Positions 42,303-51,737 of a DNA stretch of 64,000 bases are shown piece by piece (positions within the stretch are counted from its first letter, which is position 1; each line of letters opens with the position of its first letter). Source of the DNA: Mucilaginibacter ginsenosidivorax (GTDB taxonomy: Bacteria; Bacteroidota; Bacteroidia; Sphingobacteriales; Sphingobacteriaceae); the NCBI RefSeq assembly GCF_007971525.1, contig NZ_CP042437.1, forward strand, positions 2,976,001 through 3,040,000, in the 5' to 3' direction. The notes beneath the pieces were generated by a model. That model searched no databases. It saw nothing but the letters and a program-made list of their open reading frames with translations, and was not told the origin of the DNA. Made by a program: the position numbers and the translations under genes.

Positions 42303-44885
42303 CTAATTTGCTACCGGCTTCTTAACAGCACTTTTAACCGAATCCTTACCCGTCTTCAGCGGCACAGCAGGTTTATTTACCGCCGGAATTTTAACCGAAT
42401 CCTTAGCTGCATTAATGCCTTTTACCCCGGAAGTATCCGTCTTTAGCAAGCTATCCTTCCCCGTTGTCAATTGCTTTTTTAAGCTATCTGCAGGCGCGCC
42501 TTTAACCGGTGCCGCTCCTTTTACATTAGTCGGCTTGCCTTTTGTATTTGCCTTGCTTCCGGCCGCCTTCGCCGCTGTTTTACGGCGAGATGGAATGATG
42601 GATTCCTTAGATACCGGCCTGTCCTTCGGTTTCCAGATAAAACCTTTCAGTATCTTATCATCATCAACCACCTTTTTTAGCGGCAGGTACTTGTTCTCGG
42701 GCTTGGTAAGCAGGCGAATATTAGTAAGCTTGCTGTTTTTGAATGAAATCACCATCCGGCTGCTTAATGATCGCTCAATGCCCTCAACCACGTTGGTGGC
42801 GCTATCCCGCTTAAAGTAAATGCTCTCGGCATTGCCCACCGTATATAGCCTGTCCAGCTTATCATTTTTAAAGAAACCACGCATTTTTTTGCCGCCCATC
42901 TGGTTAAAATGTAACGAATCGTCTTTCTCCAGGTTTACCACAAATGCCGAAGGGAACAGTTCCATATTATCCATCTTTTTGTTTCGCATCTGCACGTAAA
43001 TGGTATCACCAGACAGCTGCGAACCTTGCGTCCAAAACATAGGCTGTACATAACAACGAATGGTTGAATCGGCATTGCTATAAAAAATCGAATCGGCCTT
43101 GCCCTGTAAATCCGATTTAAACAATTTGGCGTGGTGGTGAGCTATAACCATCCTCACCCGGGCTGTATCTTTCAAATTAATTTCGCGCTGGGCAAATACC
43201 GGATCCCGCTTCAATTCCTCCCTGCGCACGCTGTCCTGCCTCGCCTTGCGGATAGCCGATAGCTTATCTTTTTTTATCTGTGCCGAATCGACCTTTATTT
43301 TAGGGTGGCCGAAGAAGTCGCTGTGACGATAGGTAGTATCGCGCGGAATGGATAGCCGGCGGGCAACCAGTTTCTTATCATTTTTTTTATTTTCAATGAT
43401 CTGTTTACGGGCAGCAGCCGATGTATCCCGAACGTAGGAATAAGCCAGGCGTTGTTTTTCCTGGTACAGCTTCAGGTCTTTATAGGTAAATATTTTTGTT
43501 TCCAGCGTATCGGCAGTCATGAAAACCGAATCTACCTTCACCTTACCAGCTTTTGCGGTGTCTTTAGGCAACGGTAAGCCCTTTACGGCTTTACCGCCTG
43601 GTTTAATGGCAGCAGCTACCTGCGCCAGGTTGTTCAGCTGTTTTTGGGCATCGCCCGGGTTGATATTTTTGACCTGTGCAGAGGCTTTCTTTATCGCCGA
43701 ATCTATTTTAACCGAATCTTTTTTTGTGAGGTTTGGTTTTATTTGGGATGCCGTGTTTATTAGGTTGCCAATGTTTTTTATCTGGCCTGGCGTAACTGTT
43801 TTATTGGGCACCGCCATTTTGCGTACGGCGGAATCTAACCGGGCCGAATCCTTTTTTGAAACCAGGCCATTGGGTTTAATACTGCCGGCCAGGTTTTCCA
43901 TGTTGGTTATTTTCATGGTGTTTGGCGGGGCCTTCATCACCCTGCCTTTGCTTTTGGCAACAGGTGCCGGCGGCGGCACCGAGTCTGTTTTGGTGGTGTC
44001 CTTTTGTTCGGTAACCAAAACCATGTAAGCATTTTGGGTAACAATGGTACGTTCATCGGCCTTAAAATAGGTAGCCAAATCGCCCTTCATGGTTATTTTT
44101 TGTTCCCTATCGGTAAAGGTGATGTTTTTAACCGCGCGGCCATATCCTTTTAGCTTATCATAAAACAAGCTATCGCCTTTTAATGATTTGGTGCCCTGTT
44201 TATAATGGTTTTTTTTACCGAAAAAGGCTTGCTCGGTAACAGTATTATACAAGCCGTTTTCGGTGTACAAAGTATCTTTATCTTTTTTACCGTAAATATT
44301 GGTTGGCCCGTAAAAAAAAGCTGTACGGGTGCCCGTATTATATTTCATGGTATCGGTTTTAATAACGGCATCAACCGTAGTTAAAACCACATCATACCTG
44401 AAGTACGAATCGCGCGAGAGCGCAAAGTAATAACCGTTTTTACTGGTAAGTACATTATCCTTATTAATCAGCTTACCGCCATTGGTATAAGTGCCAATGC
44501 GGGTTGCCGTGTTATAGGTCAGGTAATTGGTAGTAAGTGTAGCGTCCTTGTCAACCATTTTAACATTGTCGGTCAGGATAGCCATTTTGGTATTGCCGTT
44601 GTAGTTCAGCTTATCTGAAAAGATATTCAGGGTATCGCCTTGGTTTATGTTAACATTATTAAAGGCATCAAAGGCATTGTCCTGCGGATAAAAATAGGCG
44701 CTATCTGATTTTAAGATGGAATAATCCTGTTTAAAAACCCCTTTATAAACCCTGATAACATCCCGGCCATTTATTTTTCCAAATGTGCTGCTTTCTGATT
44801 GTATCAGGTTTACAATTGATTTTTTTTGGCCCATAACGGTAGCCGCCATCATCAATAACAAAAAGCTTAAAACGTATTTTCTCAC
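42303..44885 (-). CDS. OstA/LptA-like envelope protein with low-complexity C-terminus
   Basis: 860 residues. Signal peptide to about residue 19 (AATVMG). The N-terminal 300 residues have the repeated OstA-type beta-strand pattern (DSAYFYPQDNAFDAFNNVNINQGDTLNIFSDKLNY, TDNVKMVDKDATLTTNYLTYN), typical of LPS-transport beta-jellyroll proteins. The middle and C-terminus are rich in Lys, Pro, Ala and Ser (from about 300), with weakly repetitive KKDSxKxDSAxK pieces. Bacteroidota carry such enlarged OstA-like proteins, probably periplasmic LPS-bridge parts. The next gene, tilS, is divergent, separated by 51 bp. Confidence 0.8.
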   Translation of the reverse strand: MRKYVLSFLLLMMAATVMGQKKSIVNLIQSESSTFGKINGRDVIRVYKGVFKQDYSILKSDSAYFYPQDNAFDAFNNVNINQGDTLNIFSDKLNYNGNTKMAILTDNVKMVDKDATLTTNYLTYNTATRIGTYTNGGKLINKDNVLTSKNGYYFALSRDSYFRYDVVLTTVDAVIKTDTMKYNTGTRTAFFYGPTNIYGKKDKDTLYTENGLYNTVTEQAFFGKKNHYKQGTKSLKGDSLFYDKLKGYGRAVKNITFTDREQKITMKGDLATYFKADERTIVTQNAYMVLVTEQKDTTKTDSVPPPAPVAKSKGRVMKAPPNTMKITNMENLAGSIKPNGLVSKKDSARLDSAVRKMAVPNKTVTPGQIKNIGNLINTASQIKPNLTKKDSVKIDSAIKKASAQVKNINPGDAQKQLNNLAQVAAAIKPGGKAVKGLPLPKDTAKAGKVKVDSVFMTADTLETKIFTYKDLKLYQEKQRLAYSYVRDTSAAARKQIIENKKNDKKLVARRLSIPRDTTYRHSDFFGHPKIKVDSAQIKKDKLSAIRKARQDSVRREELKRDPVFAQREINLKDTARVRMVIAHHHAKLFKSDLQGKADSIFYSNADSTIRCYVQPMFWTQGSQLSGDTIYVQMRNKKMDNMELFPSAFVVNLEKDDSLHFNQMGGKKMRGFFKNDKLDRLYTVGNAESIYFKRDSATNVVEGIERSLSSRMVISFKNSKLTNIRLLTKPENKYLPLKKVVDDDKILKGFIWKPKDRPVSKESIIPSRRKTAAKAAGSKANTKGKPTNVKGAAPVKGAPADSLKKQLTTGKDSLLKTDTSGVKGINAAKDSVKIPAVNKPAVPLKTGKDSVKSAVKKPVAN

Positions 44886-44902
44886 TGGGGCAAAATTAGT
44901 TT

Positions 44903-44932
44903 TTTGTTGGGGTTATTAAATTAATAATTTTG
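44903..44932 (+). promoter_or_regulatory. Bacteroidota-type promoter of tilS
   Basis: TTTG (44903-44906), 18-bp spacer, TAATTTTG (44925-44932). Transcription would begin around 44935, only about 2 nt before the ATG at 44937, implying a leaderless or nearly leaderless message. Confidence 0.6.
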
Positions 44933-44936
44933 ATGA

Positions 44937-46274
44937 ATGCTACCAGTTGCCCGGTTTGTTAATTTTATTGAACAAAATGCCTTGTTTGCGCCCGGCACTA
45001 AGGTTTTGGCTGCTGTAAGCGGTGGCACCGATTCTGTTTTAATGAGCCACCTGTTAAAGGCCGCCGGCATAAATTTCGGCATAGCCCATTGTAATTTCCA
45101 GTTACGTGGCGATGAAGCCCTGCGCGACCAGGAGTTTTGCAATAACCTGGCACTAAAATTAAGGGTACCATTTCATACCATCAATTTTGATACCACGGCC
45201 TATGCAACGGCTAACAAAATATCTATCCAGATGGCTGCCCGCGATTTGCGCTACCAATGGTTTGATACCTTAAGCCGGCAGCATGATTACCAGTCCATTG
45301 CGTTGGCACATCACCAAAACGATACTATCGAAACTATATTGTTAAACCTTACCCGCGGCACCGGCATTGCCGGCCTGCATGGCATACTGCCCAAAAACGG
45401 CATGCTGGCACGCCCGCTGTTGTTTTTAACCCGCGATGAAATAAATAAAACAGTAAGCGATGATAAGCTTGATTTTGTTGAAGACAGCTCAAACGCATCA
45501 GCAAAATATGCCCGTAACAAAATCAGGATCGAGGTGATACCCCGGTTAAAAGAACTTAACCCATCGCTCGAAAAAACGTTTGAAAATAACCTGAAACATT
45601 TTCGCGATCTGGAGCTGCTATTGGAAAACCAGGTGGCAGAGCTAAAAGAAACTATCCTACGACAAGGCGTCGATGAAACATTTTTACTGATCGCCGACGT
45701 TAAAAAATTAAACCCCGCCCGTTTACTGCTGTTTAAGTTATTACAGCAATACGGATTTAACGAAACTACCGTTGATGATGTGCTGTCGGTTTTGGATAAG
45801 CACTCAGGCCGGGTATTTGAATCAGCAGGATATTTGCTGGTGCTTGACCGCGACCGGCTCATCATAAAGCAAAAGAAAGCCGATGGGCCGGAGGAGGCAA
45901 TTATCGGCATAAATGATCATGAAGTTCATTTTGACGCATACAAGCTAAATTTATTGCATGACGACAGCCCGCTGATTGTAAAGGATAATGCTATGGCTAC
46001 ATCGGTTGATGCTGCCTTGCTTATCTTCCCGCTTACGATACGTAACTGGCACGAGGGTGATTATTTTTTCCCGATGGGGATGAAAGGCCGTAAAAAGCTG
46101 AGCGATTATTTCATTAACCAGAAACTATCACTACATCAAAAGCAGGAAGTCCCCCTGTTGGTAAACGGCAATGGCGACATTATTTGGGTGGGTGGTTACC
46201 GCTTGGATGAAAGGTATAAAGTAAACAATAACACTAAAAAAGTTACTATCTTCGAATTGTACAAACTATCATGA
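44937..46274 (+). CDS. tilS: tRNA(Ile)-lysidine synthetase TilS
   Basis: 445 residues, the normal length. The PP-loop SGGTDS (residues 29-34) binds ATP; LAHHQNDTIETILLNLTRGTG is the second family motif, followed by NKIRIEVIP. The C-terminal domain NWHEGDYFFPMGMKGRKKLSDYF is typical. It makes lysidine at position 34 of the CAU-anticodon tRNA-Ile so that it reads AUA; an essential gene. The next gene overlaps by 4 bp (ATGA). Confidence 0.95.
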   Translation: MLPVARFVNFIEQNALFAPGTKVLAAVSGGTDSVLMSHLLKAAGINFGIAHCNFQLRGDEALRDQEFCNNLALKLRVPFHTINFDTTAYATANKISIQMAARDLRYQWFDTLSRQHDYQSIALAHHQNDTIETILLNLTRGTGIAGLHGILPKNGMLARPLLFLTRDEINKTVSDDKLDFVEDSSNASAKYARNKIRIEVIPRLKELNPSLEKTFENNLKHFRDLELLLENQVAELKETILRQGVDETFLLIADVKKLNPARLLLFKLLQQYGFNETTVDDVLSVLDKHSGRVFESAGYLLVLDRDRLIIKQKKADGPEEAIIGINDHEVHFDAYKLNLLHDDSPLIVKDNAMATSVDAALLIFPLTIRNWHEGDYFFPMGMKGRKKLSDYFINQKLSLHQKQEVPLLVNGNGDIIWVGGYRLDERYKVNNNTKKVTIFELYKLS

Positions 46275-46753
46275 ACGAGAAAACTGTATTTGTAGAAAAG
46301 CAATACCTGGGCAGGGAGTTTATCCCCATTACCATACGCCTTGTTTTGGCCATGTTTTGCTTTGCCGCATACTTTTTTACCGACGAAAGCGAACATAACG
46401 GCAACCTGCTGGTGCTGGTTGGTTTCGCCATTATTATCATCTCCATTATCATGGGGTTTTTACTCCATTACAGCACAACCGTTGAGAATAAAAGCATCCG
46501 GCTGGCCGGTTTATGGACAGCCCGTGTGGTAAAAATTGACCTTAACAGCATTGTAAAAGCCGAAAAGGGCTCATACAGCCGCTACCTGTTTAATAACCCG
46601 GTATACAACCTGCACACCAAAGGCACCATTCGCTTTTACGCCGCCGGCAACGATGCGGTCCATTTAACCGATAGAGATGGCATGGTATACATCATAGGAT
46701 CGCAGCATGTAAATGAATTTTTGCGGGCGATAAGGGAAGAGATGAAAAAATAG
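46271..46753 (+). CDS. Membrane protein with PH-like cytosolic part, unknown function
   Basis: 160 residues: two hydrophobic helices (about 21-37 and 45-66) followed by a soluble region of about 90 residues ending VNEFLRAIREEMKK. The layout resembles small Bacteroidota membrane proteins with a bacterial PH-like domain. Translationally coupled to tilS by an ATGA overlap, although a functional link is not evident. Confidence 0.72.
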   Translation: MNEKTVFVEKQYLGREFIPITIRLVLAMFCFAAYFFTDESEHNGNLLVLVGFAIIIISIIMGFLLHYSTTVENKSIRLAGLWTARVVKIDLNSIVKAEKGSYSRYLFNNPVYNLHTKGTIRFYAAGNDAVHLTDRDGMVYIIGSQHVNEFLRAIREEMKK

Positions 46754-46853
46754 GCGCACTTATTGGCGCGGATTTTAGTCACACGAATTGGCACGGATTT
46801 TTTCGAATTTCACGAATTTCTTAAGGCGAGCTAAGGATTGTTTAGCGCCTATG

Positions 46854-47543
46854 TTAATGTTTGATAAGATCGGGCGTAAACATGGCGTTCAAATCTATCA
46901 GCAAATGGCATATTATAAGAATGTTGATATTGCGGTATCTGTAATAGTGATAGCCAAAAACCAAGCCTATAAATAAGGGCACCAATACATTTATTGCAGT
47001 GCCATACCCCCAATGCCCTAATGCAAATATTACCGACGATATTATTACCGGCCAGTGGCCGCTTTTAAAAAACAGTTTTAACCGGGGTATCATATAGCCC
47101 CGGAATATCAATTCTTCTAAAACGCCCGCGGTAATAATGCCCAACAACTTTACCGGGGTGCTCATGTTTCGCATTAATGTAATAGTCGGGCTAAATTTTA
47201 ACAGGTCGAGCCGTTTCAGCGTGAGGCCTATAATACCCGATCCAAATACGATGATTAGTAGTATTACAATTACCGATAGTATGTAATAACCGACCGAATA
47301 GGGTTCATCGTCCCATAACAGGAGCCGTTGCCGCTCGGCTTTGCTAACGTATACCAGGATAATTACAAAACACAGCCAAAAAAATAAGCGTGATATAATA
47401 AACCTGGTATCTAACGACAGGCCAGGGCCGGCTAAAATTGAAAAAACTTTTGACCCTACCGAAAAGCACAGGAATAAAACAGCTGTTAATATAAGACCAT
47501 AAATTATGGTAAAACGCGGATTCTTCGTGGCGAGCTGTGTCAT
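46854..47543 (-). CDS. CPBP-family intramembrane metalloprotease
   Basis: 229 residues, about six to seven membrane helices. The CPBP (CAAX/Abi) motifs are visible: EELIFRG (Glu-Glu-x-x-x-Arg), FALGHWGYG (His) and CHLLIDLNA (His and Asp/Asn). These residues bind zinc in Rce1-type proteases. Substrate unknown. It stands alone on the minus strand; the 190-bp upstream gap shows no clear promoter. Confidence 0.85.
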   Translation of the reverse strand: MTQLATKNPRFTIIYGLILTAVLFLCFSVGSKVFSILAGPGLSLDTRFIISRLFFWLCFVIILVYVSKAERQRLLLWDDEPYSVGYYILSVIVILLIIVFGSGIIGLTLKRLDLLKFSPTITLMRNMSTPVKLLGIITAGVLEELIFRGYMIPRLKLFFKSGHWPVIISSVIFALGHWGYGTAINVLVPLFIGLVFGYHYYRYRNINILIICHLLIDLNAMFTPDLIKH

Positions 47544-47733
47544 CGGGGCGTTAGGCTTGTTTTATCAATTATACTAAAAATAATTGATAATTGGGGGCAG
47601 GCAGGGGCTTAAGATGAGGGCAACCGCATTTAAATTGGGTTAACATAACTTAACACATTTCAGGAATTTAATTTGTAATTTTTTGATAATGAATAATTTA
47701 CATTTAACATGGTTAACATCAATCGATGTATAA

Positions 47734-48618
47734 TTACTCCTCATTCCCCATAACCTCCACCAGTTGCTCAATAAACAGGATGGCGGCTTTTTTGCGGTAA
47801 ACGCCTTTTTGCCACAGGATGTATGATTGTCTTTTGATGCCTTTGGCGATAATGGGCACTGCGGCCACTTTATGCCAGCCTATTAAAGCTTTTTCGTTAA
47901 GTACGGTTGCCCAGTGGCCGTCCTGTATCAGCGATAACAGCGAGTGCACATCGTTCAGCTCGATCCTGATATTAGGTACTATCTTGTTTTTATAAAACAG
48001 GGCGTTGATAAAGTCGCGCGAGCTAAAGCCTTTGCCGGGTAATATCAGTTCCTGCCGGGCAAGTTCTTCCAGGCTTATTTGTTCCAGCTTAGCCAGCGGG
48101 TTGTTTTTGGCAACCACCATCACAATACTGCTGCTAAAAAGCACCTGCATCTCCAGGTCTTCATCGTCGGATTGATTGTGGAACGCCAGGATCATATCCA
48201 GCTCGGCCAGCCGCAGCTTTTTTTCCAGCTCTTCGGGGCTGCCGTAGGTAATAAATATTTTGATACCGGGATATTTATTGGAGAATGGGGCCAGCGCCGG
48301 CAACAGTAACGATGTAAACGCGTACGAAACGCCCAGGTTAAGTTCGCCGGTGGCGGCGTTATTGAGCTCGGTAATGGCCTGCTTGCCGTTTTGTACCTCG
48401 TTTAATATTTTGCGGGCATGAGTTAAAAATATGTGCCCGGCTTCGGTAATGCGTACATGGCGGCCAATCCTGTCAAACAGCAGCATACCCAACTCATCTT
48501 CCAGCTGCTTTATTTGTTGCGATAGCGTGCTTTGGGTGATAAATACCGCGGCAGCGGCTTCGGTGAAGTTCATTGTCTCGGCCGCTTTAACAAAATACTG
48601 CAATTGTCTTATTTCCAT
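47734..48618 (-). CDS. LysR-type transcriptional regulator (CynR/OxyR-like)
   Basis: 294 residues from ATG 48618. The N-terminal winged HTH is clear (RQLQYFVKAAETMNFTEAAAAVFITQSTLSQQIKQLE), followed by the effector-binding periplasmic-protein-like domain. It is transcribed divergently from the MFS transporter at 48762, the standard arrangement for a LysR regulator and its target. The inducer is not predictable. Confidence 0.9.
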   Translation of the reverse strand: MEIRQLQYFVKAAETMNFTEAAAAVFITQSTLSQQIKQLEDELGMLLFDRIGRHVRITEAGHIFLTHARKILNEVQNGKQAITELNNAATGELNLGVSYAFTSLLLPALAPFSNKYPGIKIFITYGSPEELEKKLRLAELDMILAFHNQSDDEDLEMQVLFSSSIVMVVAKNNPLAKLEQISLEELARQELILPGKGFSSRDFINALFYKNKIVPNIRIELNDVHSLLSLIQDGHWATVLNEKALIGWHKVAAVPIIAKGIKRQSYILWQKGVYRKKAAILFIEQLVEVMGNEE

Positions 48619-48638
48619 AATCAATCGTTTTTATCTAT

Positions 48639-48668
48639 CAAATCTATTAAAACAATCTATTTTACAAA
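48639..48668 (-). promoter_or_regulatory. Promoter of the LysR gene, with ATCTAT repeats
   Basis: On the minus strand TTTG (48668-48665), 18-bp spacer, TAGATTTG (48646-48639). Three direct ATCTAT copies (48633, 48642 and 48655) overlap this promoter and may be the autoregulatory LysR site. In the other direction TTTA-N19-GATATTTG (48661-48691) is a weaker match for the MFS gene. Confidence 0.55.
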
Positions 48669-48761
48669 TATATCATTAAGGCTGATATTTGCATCAGAAA
48701 CAATTTCAATAGTCTTACATTAAGATCTCCCCTGAATTTGCTTTGTTTTATAATTGAATAA

Positions 48762-50000
48762 ATGAACATTTTCCGCTCCTTAAAATACCGTAATTTCAAG
48801 CTGTTTTTTTACGGTCAATCTGTATCCCTCATTGGTACCTGGATGCAAAAAACAGCTGTTAGCTGGCTGGTTTACAGGCTCACCGGGTCGGCACTATTGC
48901 TTGGTATAGTTAGTTTTGTAAGCCTTATCCCTTCATTGATCCTGGCGCCTTATGCAGGCAGTATTGTAGATAGGCATAACCGTTACCGCATATTGGTTAT
49001 TACGCAGGTAGTATCCATGTTGCAGGCGGGCGCACTGGCGTTTTTAATATTGTTTAAGTTTTATAATATCCCGGCTATCATCGGCCTAAGCCTGGTGCAG
49101 GGTGTTATTAATGCCTTTGATGTTACTTGCCGCCAGTCTATCATGGTGGAGATGGTTGACAATAAGGCCGACCTGCCCAACGCCATCGCCCTTAACTCCA
49201 CCATGACCAACTTTGCCCGTATAGCAGGGCCGGCCGTGGCAGGTATCATTTTAAGCACCTTTGGCGAAGATGTTTGTTTCTTCGGCAACTTTTTAAGCTA
49301 CATACCTGTGCTGGCCTGTTTGTTTATGATGAAACTGAACACTGCTGTTATTGGCAAACCACAAAAAGGCATCTGGCAGGAGCTGCAGGATGGGTTCAAA
49401 TACGTATCCGGCGACCGCGACCTGAGCAGCCTGATATTGATGCTTACCGTAAGCAGCCTGTTTGTGATACCGTTTAATACCCTGATGCCTATTTTTGCTA
49501 AAGACATTTTTAACGGCGATGCTAAAACGTTTAGCTGGTTTGAGAGCGCCGCGGGCATTGGGTCGGTTATCAGCGCTGTTTACCTGGCCAATTTAAAAAC
49601 AGATAAAAACCTGGTCAGGATAATTATAGTAGCCGGCCTTATTTTTGGCGCAAGCGTGCTTATGGTGGCCTATGCAGGCAAATTGCCCTTTGCGCTAATA
49701 TTTATGAGTTTTACCGGCTTGGGGATGATGGCACAAACATCGGCCATTAATACTTATATCCAAACACACGCTATACCAGCCATGCGTGCCAGGGCCATCA
49801 GCTACTATGTAATGGCCTACCAGGGAATGATACCCGTGGGCAGCCTGATGGTAGGCTGGCTGGCCAATGAACTTGGCCCAAGGCAAGCCGTTTTTATTGA
49901 AGGCGCAATTGGCCTGTTGGCAACCGGTGTTTTTGTTTTGTATAAAAGAAGGCAGGGCATTGAAGGGAATATTGGCGGAAAGGCTATGCTGGCGAAGTAA
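48762..50000 (+). CDS. MFS transporter (EntS/MFS_3-like exporter)
   Basis: 412 residues, about twelve membrane helices. The N-terminal RSLKYRNFKLFFYGQSVSLIGTWMQ, SIVDRHNRYRILV and NLKTDKN loop pattern is that of the enterobactin-exporter-like MFS_3 group. Likely an efflux pump regulated by the adjacent divergent LysR gene. The 3' end overlaps the convergent gene at 49984 by 17 bp. Confidence 0.87.
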   Translation: MNIFRSLKYRNFKLFFYGQSVSLIGTWMQKTAVSWLVYRLTGSALLLGIVSFVSLIPSLILAPYAGSIVDRHNRYRILVITQVVSMLQAGALAFLILFKFYNIPAIIGLSLVQGVINAFDVTCRQSIMVEMVDNKADLPNAIALNSTMTNFARIAGPAVAGIILSTFGEDVCFFGNFLSYIPVLACLFMMKLNTAVIGKPQKGIWQELQDGFKYVSGDRDLSSLILMLTVSSLFVIPFNTLMPIFAKDIFNGDAKTFSWFESAAGIGSVISAVYLANLKTDKNLVRIIIVAGLIFGASVLMVAYAGKLPFALIFMSFTGLGMMAQTSAINTYIQTHAIPAMRARAISYYVMAYQGMIPVGSLMVGWLANELGPRQAVFIEGAIGLLATGVFVLYKRRQGIEGNIGGKAMLAK

Positions 50001-50529
50001 AAGCATTTACTGCAGATTGCCTTTTTATCAATAACAGCAACAGGCTACCTGGATCAATTTTTAGAATTACGCAGTTGATGGAAATGGGTGTTCCATATCG
50101 GCTCTGGCTCATTCGCATCAACTTTTGTTTCCACCGGCTTTGTTTACTTATCACTTCTTCGGCATTGTTTATGAACACTTGTATCAGTTTGCTGTGCTCA
50201 GTTTCAATCGACCTAACGCTGGTCACGTTTTCCCATGGGATGAATTGCGGCTTGCCGAAACCTGAAGCATTAAGGATGCCATGATCGTTAATTATTAGCC
50301 CTGGGTATTTATCAATCAACTTTTTAAGGCCCATTATTATAGCTAATCCAAAAAACAGCAAACCCATTATTGAAACTACCTTCAAAACGAAAGGGGGCCA
50401 ATCTGTTTGAGTATCGGCAATAGAATAAATCCATATTGATCCCAAGACAAAGGCAAGTGATCCCAAAATACCAAATAACAACTTGGTTTTGTTTATTTTG
50501 ATTTCTATGGGAAGGTTAGGCTCTTTCAT
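49984..50529 (-). CDS. STM3941-like membrane protein
   Basis: 181 residues: two membrane helices (about 17-35 and 47-66), then a soluble PH-like half (IINDHGILNASGFGKPQFIPWENVTSVRSIETEHSKLI), a layout matching the STM3941 family. Function unknown. Convergent with the MFS gene; 45 bp downstream of the dioxygenase stop is its neighbour on the same strand. Confidence 0.72.
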   Translation of the reverse strand: MKEPNLPIEIKINKTKLLFGILGSLAFVLGSIWIYSIADTQTDWPPFVLKVVSIMGLLFFGLAIIMGLKKLIDKYPGLIINDHGILNASGFGKPQFIPWENVTSVRSIETEHSKLIQVFINNAEEVISKQSRWKQKLMRMSQSRYGTPISINCVILKIDPGSLLLLLIKRQSAVNAFTSPA

Positions 50530-50574
50530 CTTTTAATTATAAGCCCCCTCCAAGCCGGAAAGGGCCCTGATATT

Positions 50575-51537
50575 TTACATCTTCAAACCAATCTCTCTCA
50601 ATCGCTCGTCCAGGTATTCGCCGGCGGTGATATCGGTATATAGTTTGGGGTGATCGGCGTCAATACATGATTCCAGGCTGGTTAAATCCATACCCGATTT
50701 TGGGTGCAGGAAAAAGGGTACCGAAAACCGGGAATACTTCATCAGTTCGCGCGGCGGGTTTACTACCCTATGCGTGGTCGATTTTAATTTGTTATTGGTT
50801 AGGCGCTGCAGCATATCGCCTACGTTTACCACCAAATCCTCGCCATGAGCCTTAACCGGGAACCAGGCACCTTCGCGGGTAAGCAGTTCAAGGCCATCGG
50901 CACTGGCGCCTATTAAAAGCGTAATCAGGTTAATATCTTCATGAGCCCCGGCGCGTACCGCGTCGTCAGGAACAGAATCGGGGTCAGTTATCGGGAAATA
51001 ATGCAGGGTACGCAATATCGAGTTGCCGTTGTGTACTTTATCGTCAAAATAATTTTCGGGCAGGTTTAAATACACCGCAATAGCCTGCAGCAGGTGTTTG
51101 CCGGCATCTTCCAGCTTTTTATATACCTCCAGGGTAGTAACGTTAAATGAGGGCAGCTCGTCAACCGCTACGTTGTCCGGGTAAATATCTTTAATGGGGT
51201 CGCCGTCTGTTACGGTTTGGCCTATCTGCCAAAACTCCTTTAAATCGGGAGTTTTAAAGCCTTTAGCGGTTTCTTTACCTTTGCCGGTATAGCCGCGCTG
51301 GCCTGCCAGTCCGGGTATCTCATATTTTTGTTTTACATCATCGGGTAGCGCAAAAAGGGCTTTAACCTGGGTATAAAGCTCATCTATCAATTGCTTGCTC
51401 AGGCCATGGTTGGTAATGGTAACAAAGCCTGTTTGATTAAAGGCCGCACCAATACTGTCCGAAAATTGCTTGCGGTCGGCAGCCGTGCCGTTTATATAAT
51501 CGTTAAGATCAAGTCGTGGAATGTTTACTGTACTCAT
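50575..51537 (-). CDS. 2-oxoglutarate-Fe(II) dioxygenase, isopenicillin N synthase-like
   Basis: 320 residues. N-terminal DIOX_N domain (IPRLDLNDYING, GFVTITNHGLS) and a C-terminal 2OG-FeII-Oxy domain with the iron facial triad HEDIN (His-x-Asp) and STTHRVVNPP (His), plus KYSRFSVPFF carrying the Arg-x-Ser that binds 2-oxoglutarate. All catalytic residues are intact. Substrate unknown; the family hydroxylates or desaturates small molecules. It is monocistronic by its surroundings. Confidence 0.88.
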   Translation of the reverse strand: MSTVNIPRLDLNDYINGTAADRKQFSDSIGAAFNQTGFVTITNHGLSKQLIDELYTQVKALFALPDDVKQKYEIPGLAGQRGYTGKGKETAKGFKTPDLKEFWQIGQTVTDGDPIKDIYPDNVAVDELPSFNVTTLEVYKKLEDAGKHLLQAIAVYLNLPENYFDDKVHNGNSILRTLHYFPITDPDSVPDDAVRAGAHEDINLITLLIGASADGLELLTREGAWFPVKAHGEDLVVNVGDMLQRLTNNKLKSTTHRVVNPPRELMKYSRFSVPFFLHPKSGMDLTSLESCIDADHPKLYTDITAGEYLDERLREIGLKM

Positions 51538-51737
51538 AGCTGTAGCATAATGATAATAAAAGGTAAAACTATTTATTTTTTAAGAGAGCGTTTGCAAAGT
51601 GTTGATAAAAAGTTGTTTGCTGCTGGTGGCTATGCCAAACAATGTAAACTGCTTAAAACAATTTTTAATTTAAACGTTTTATATTCTGCATTGTCATACA
51701 TATGTGCATCAATTATAAATTGACTATCAAAAACCTG

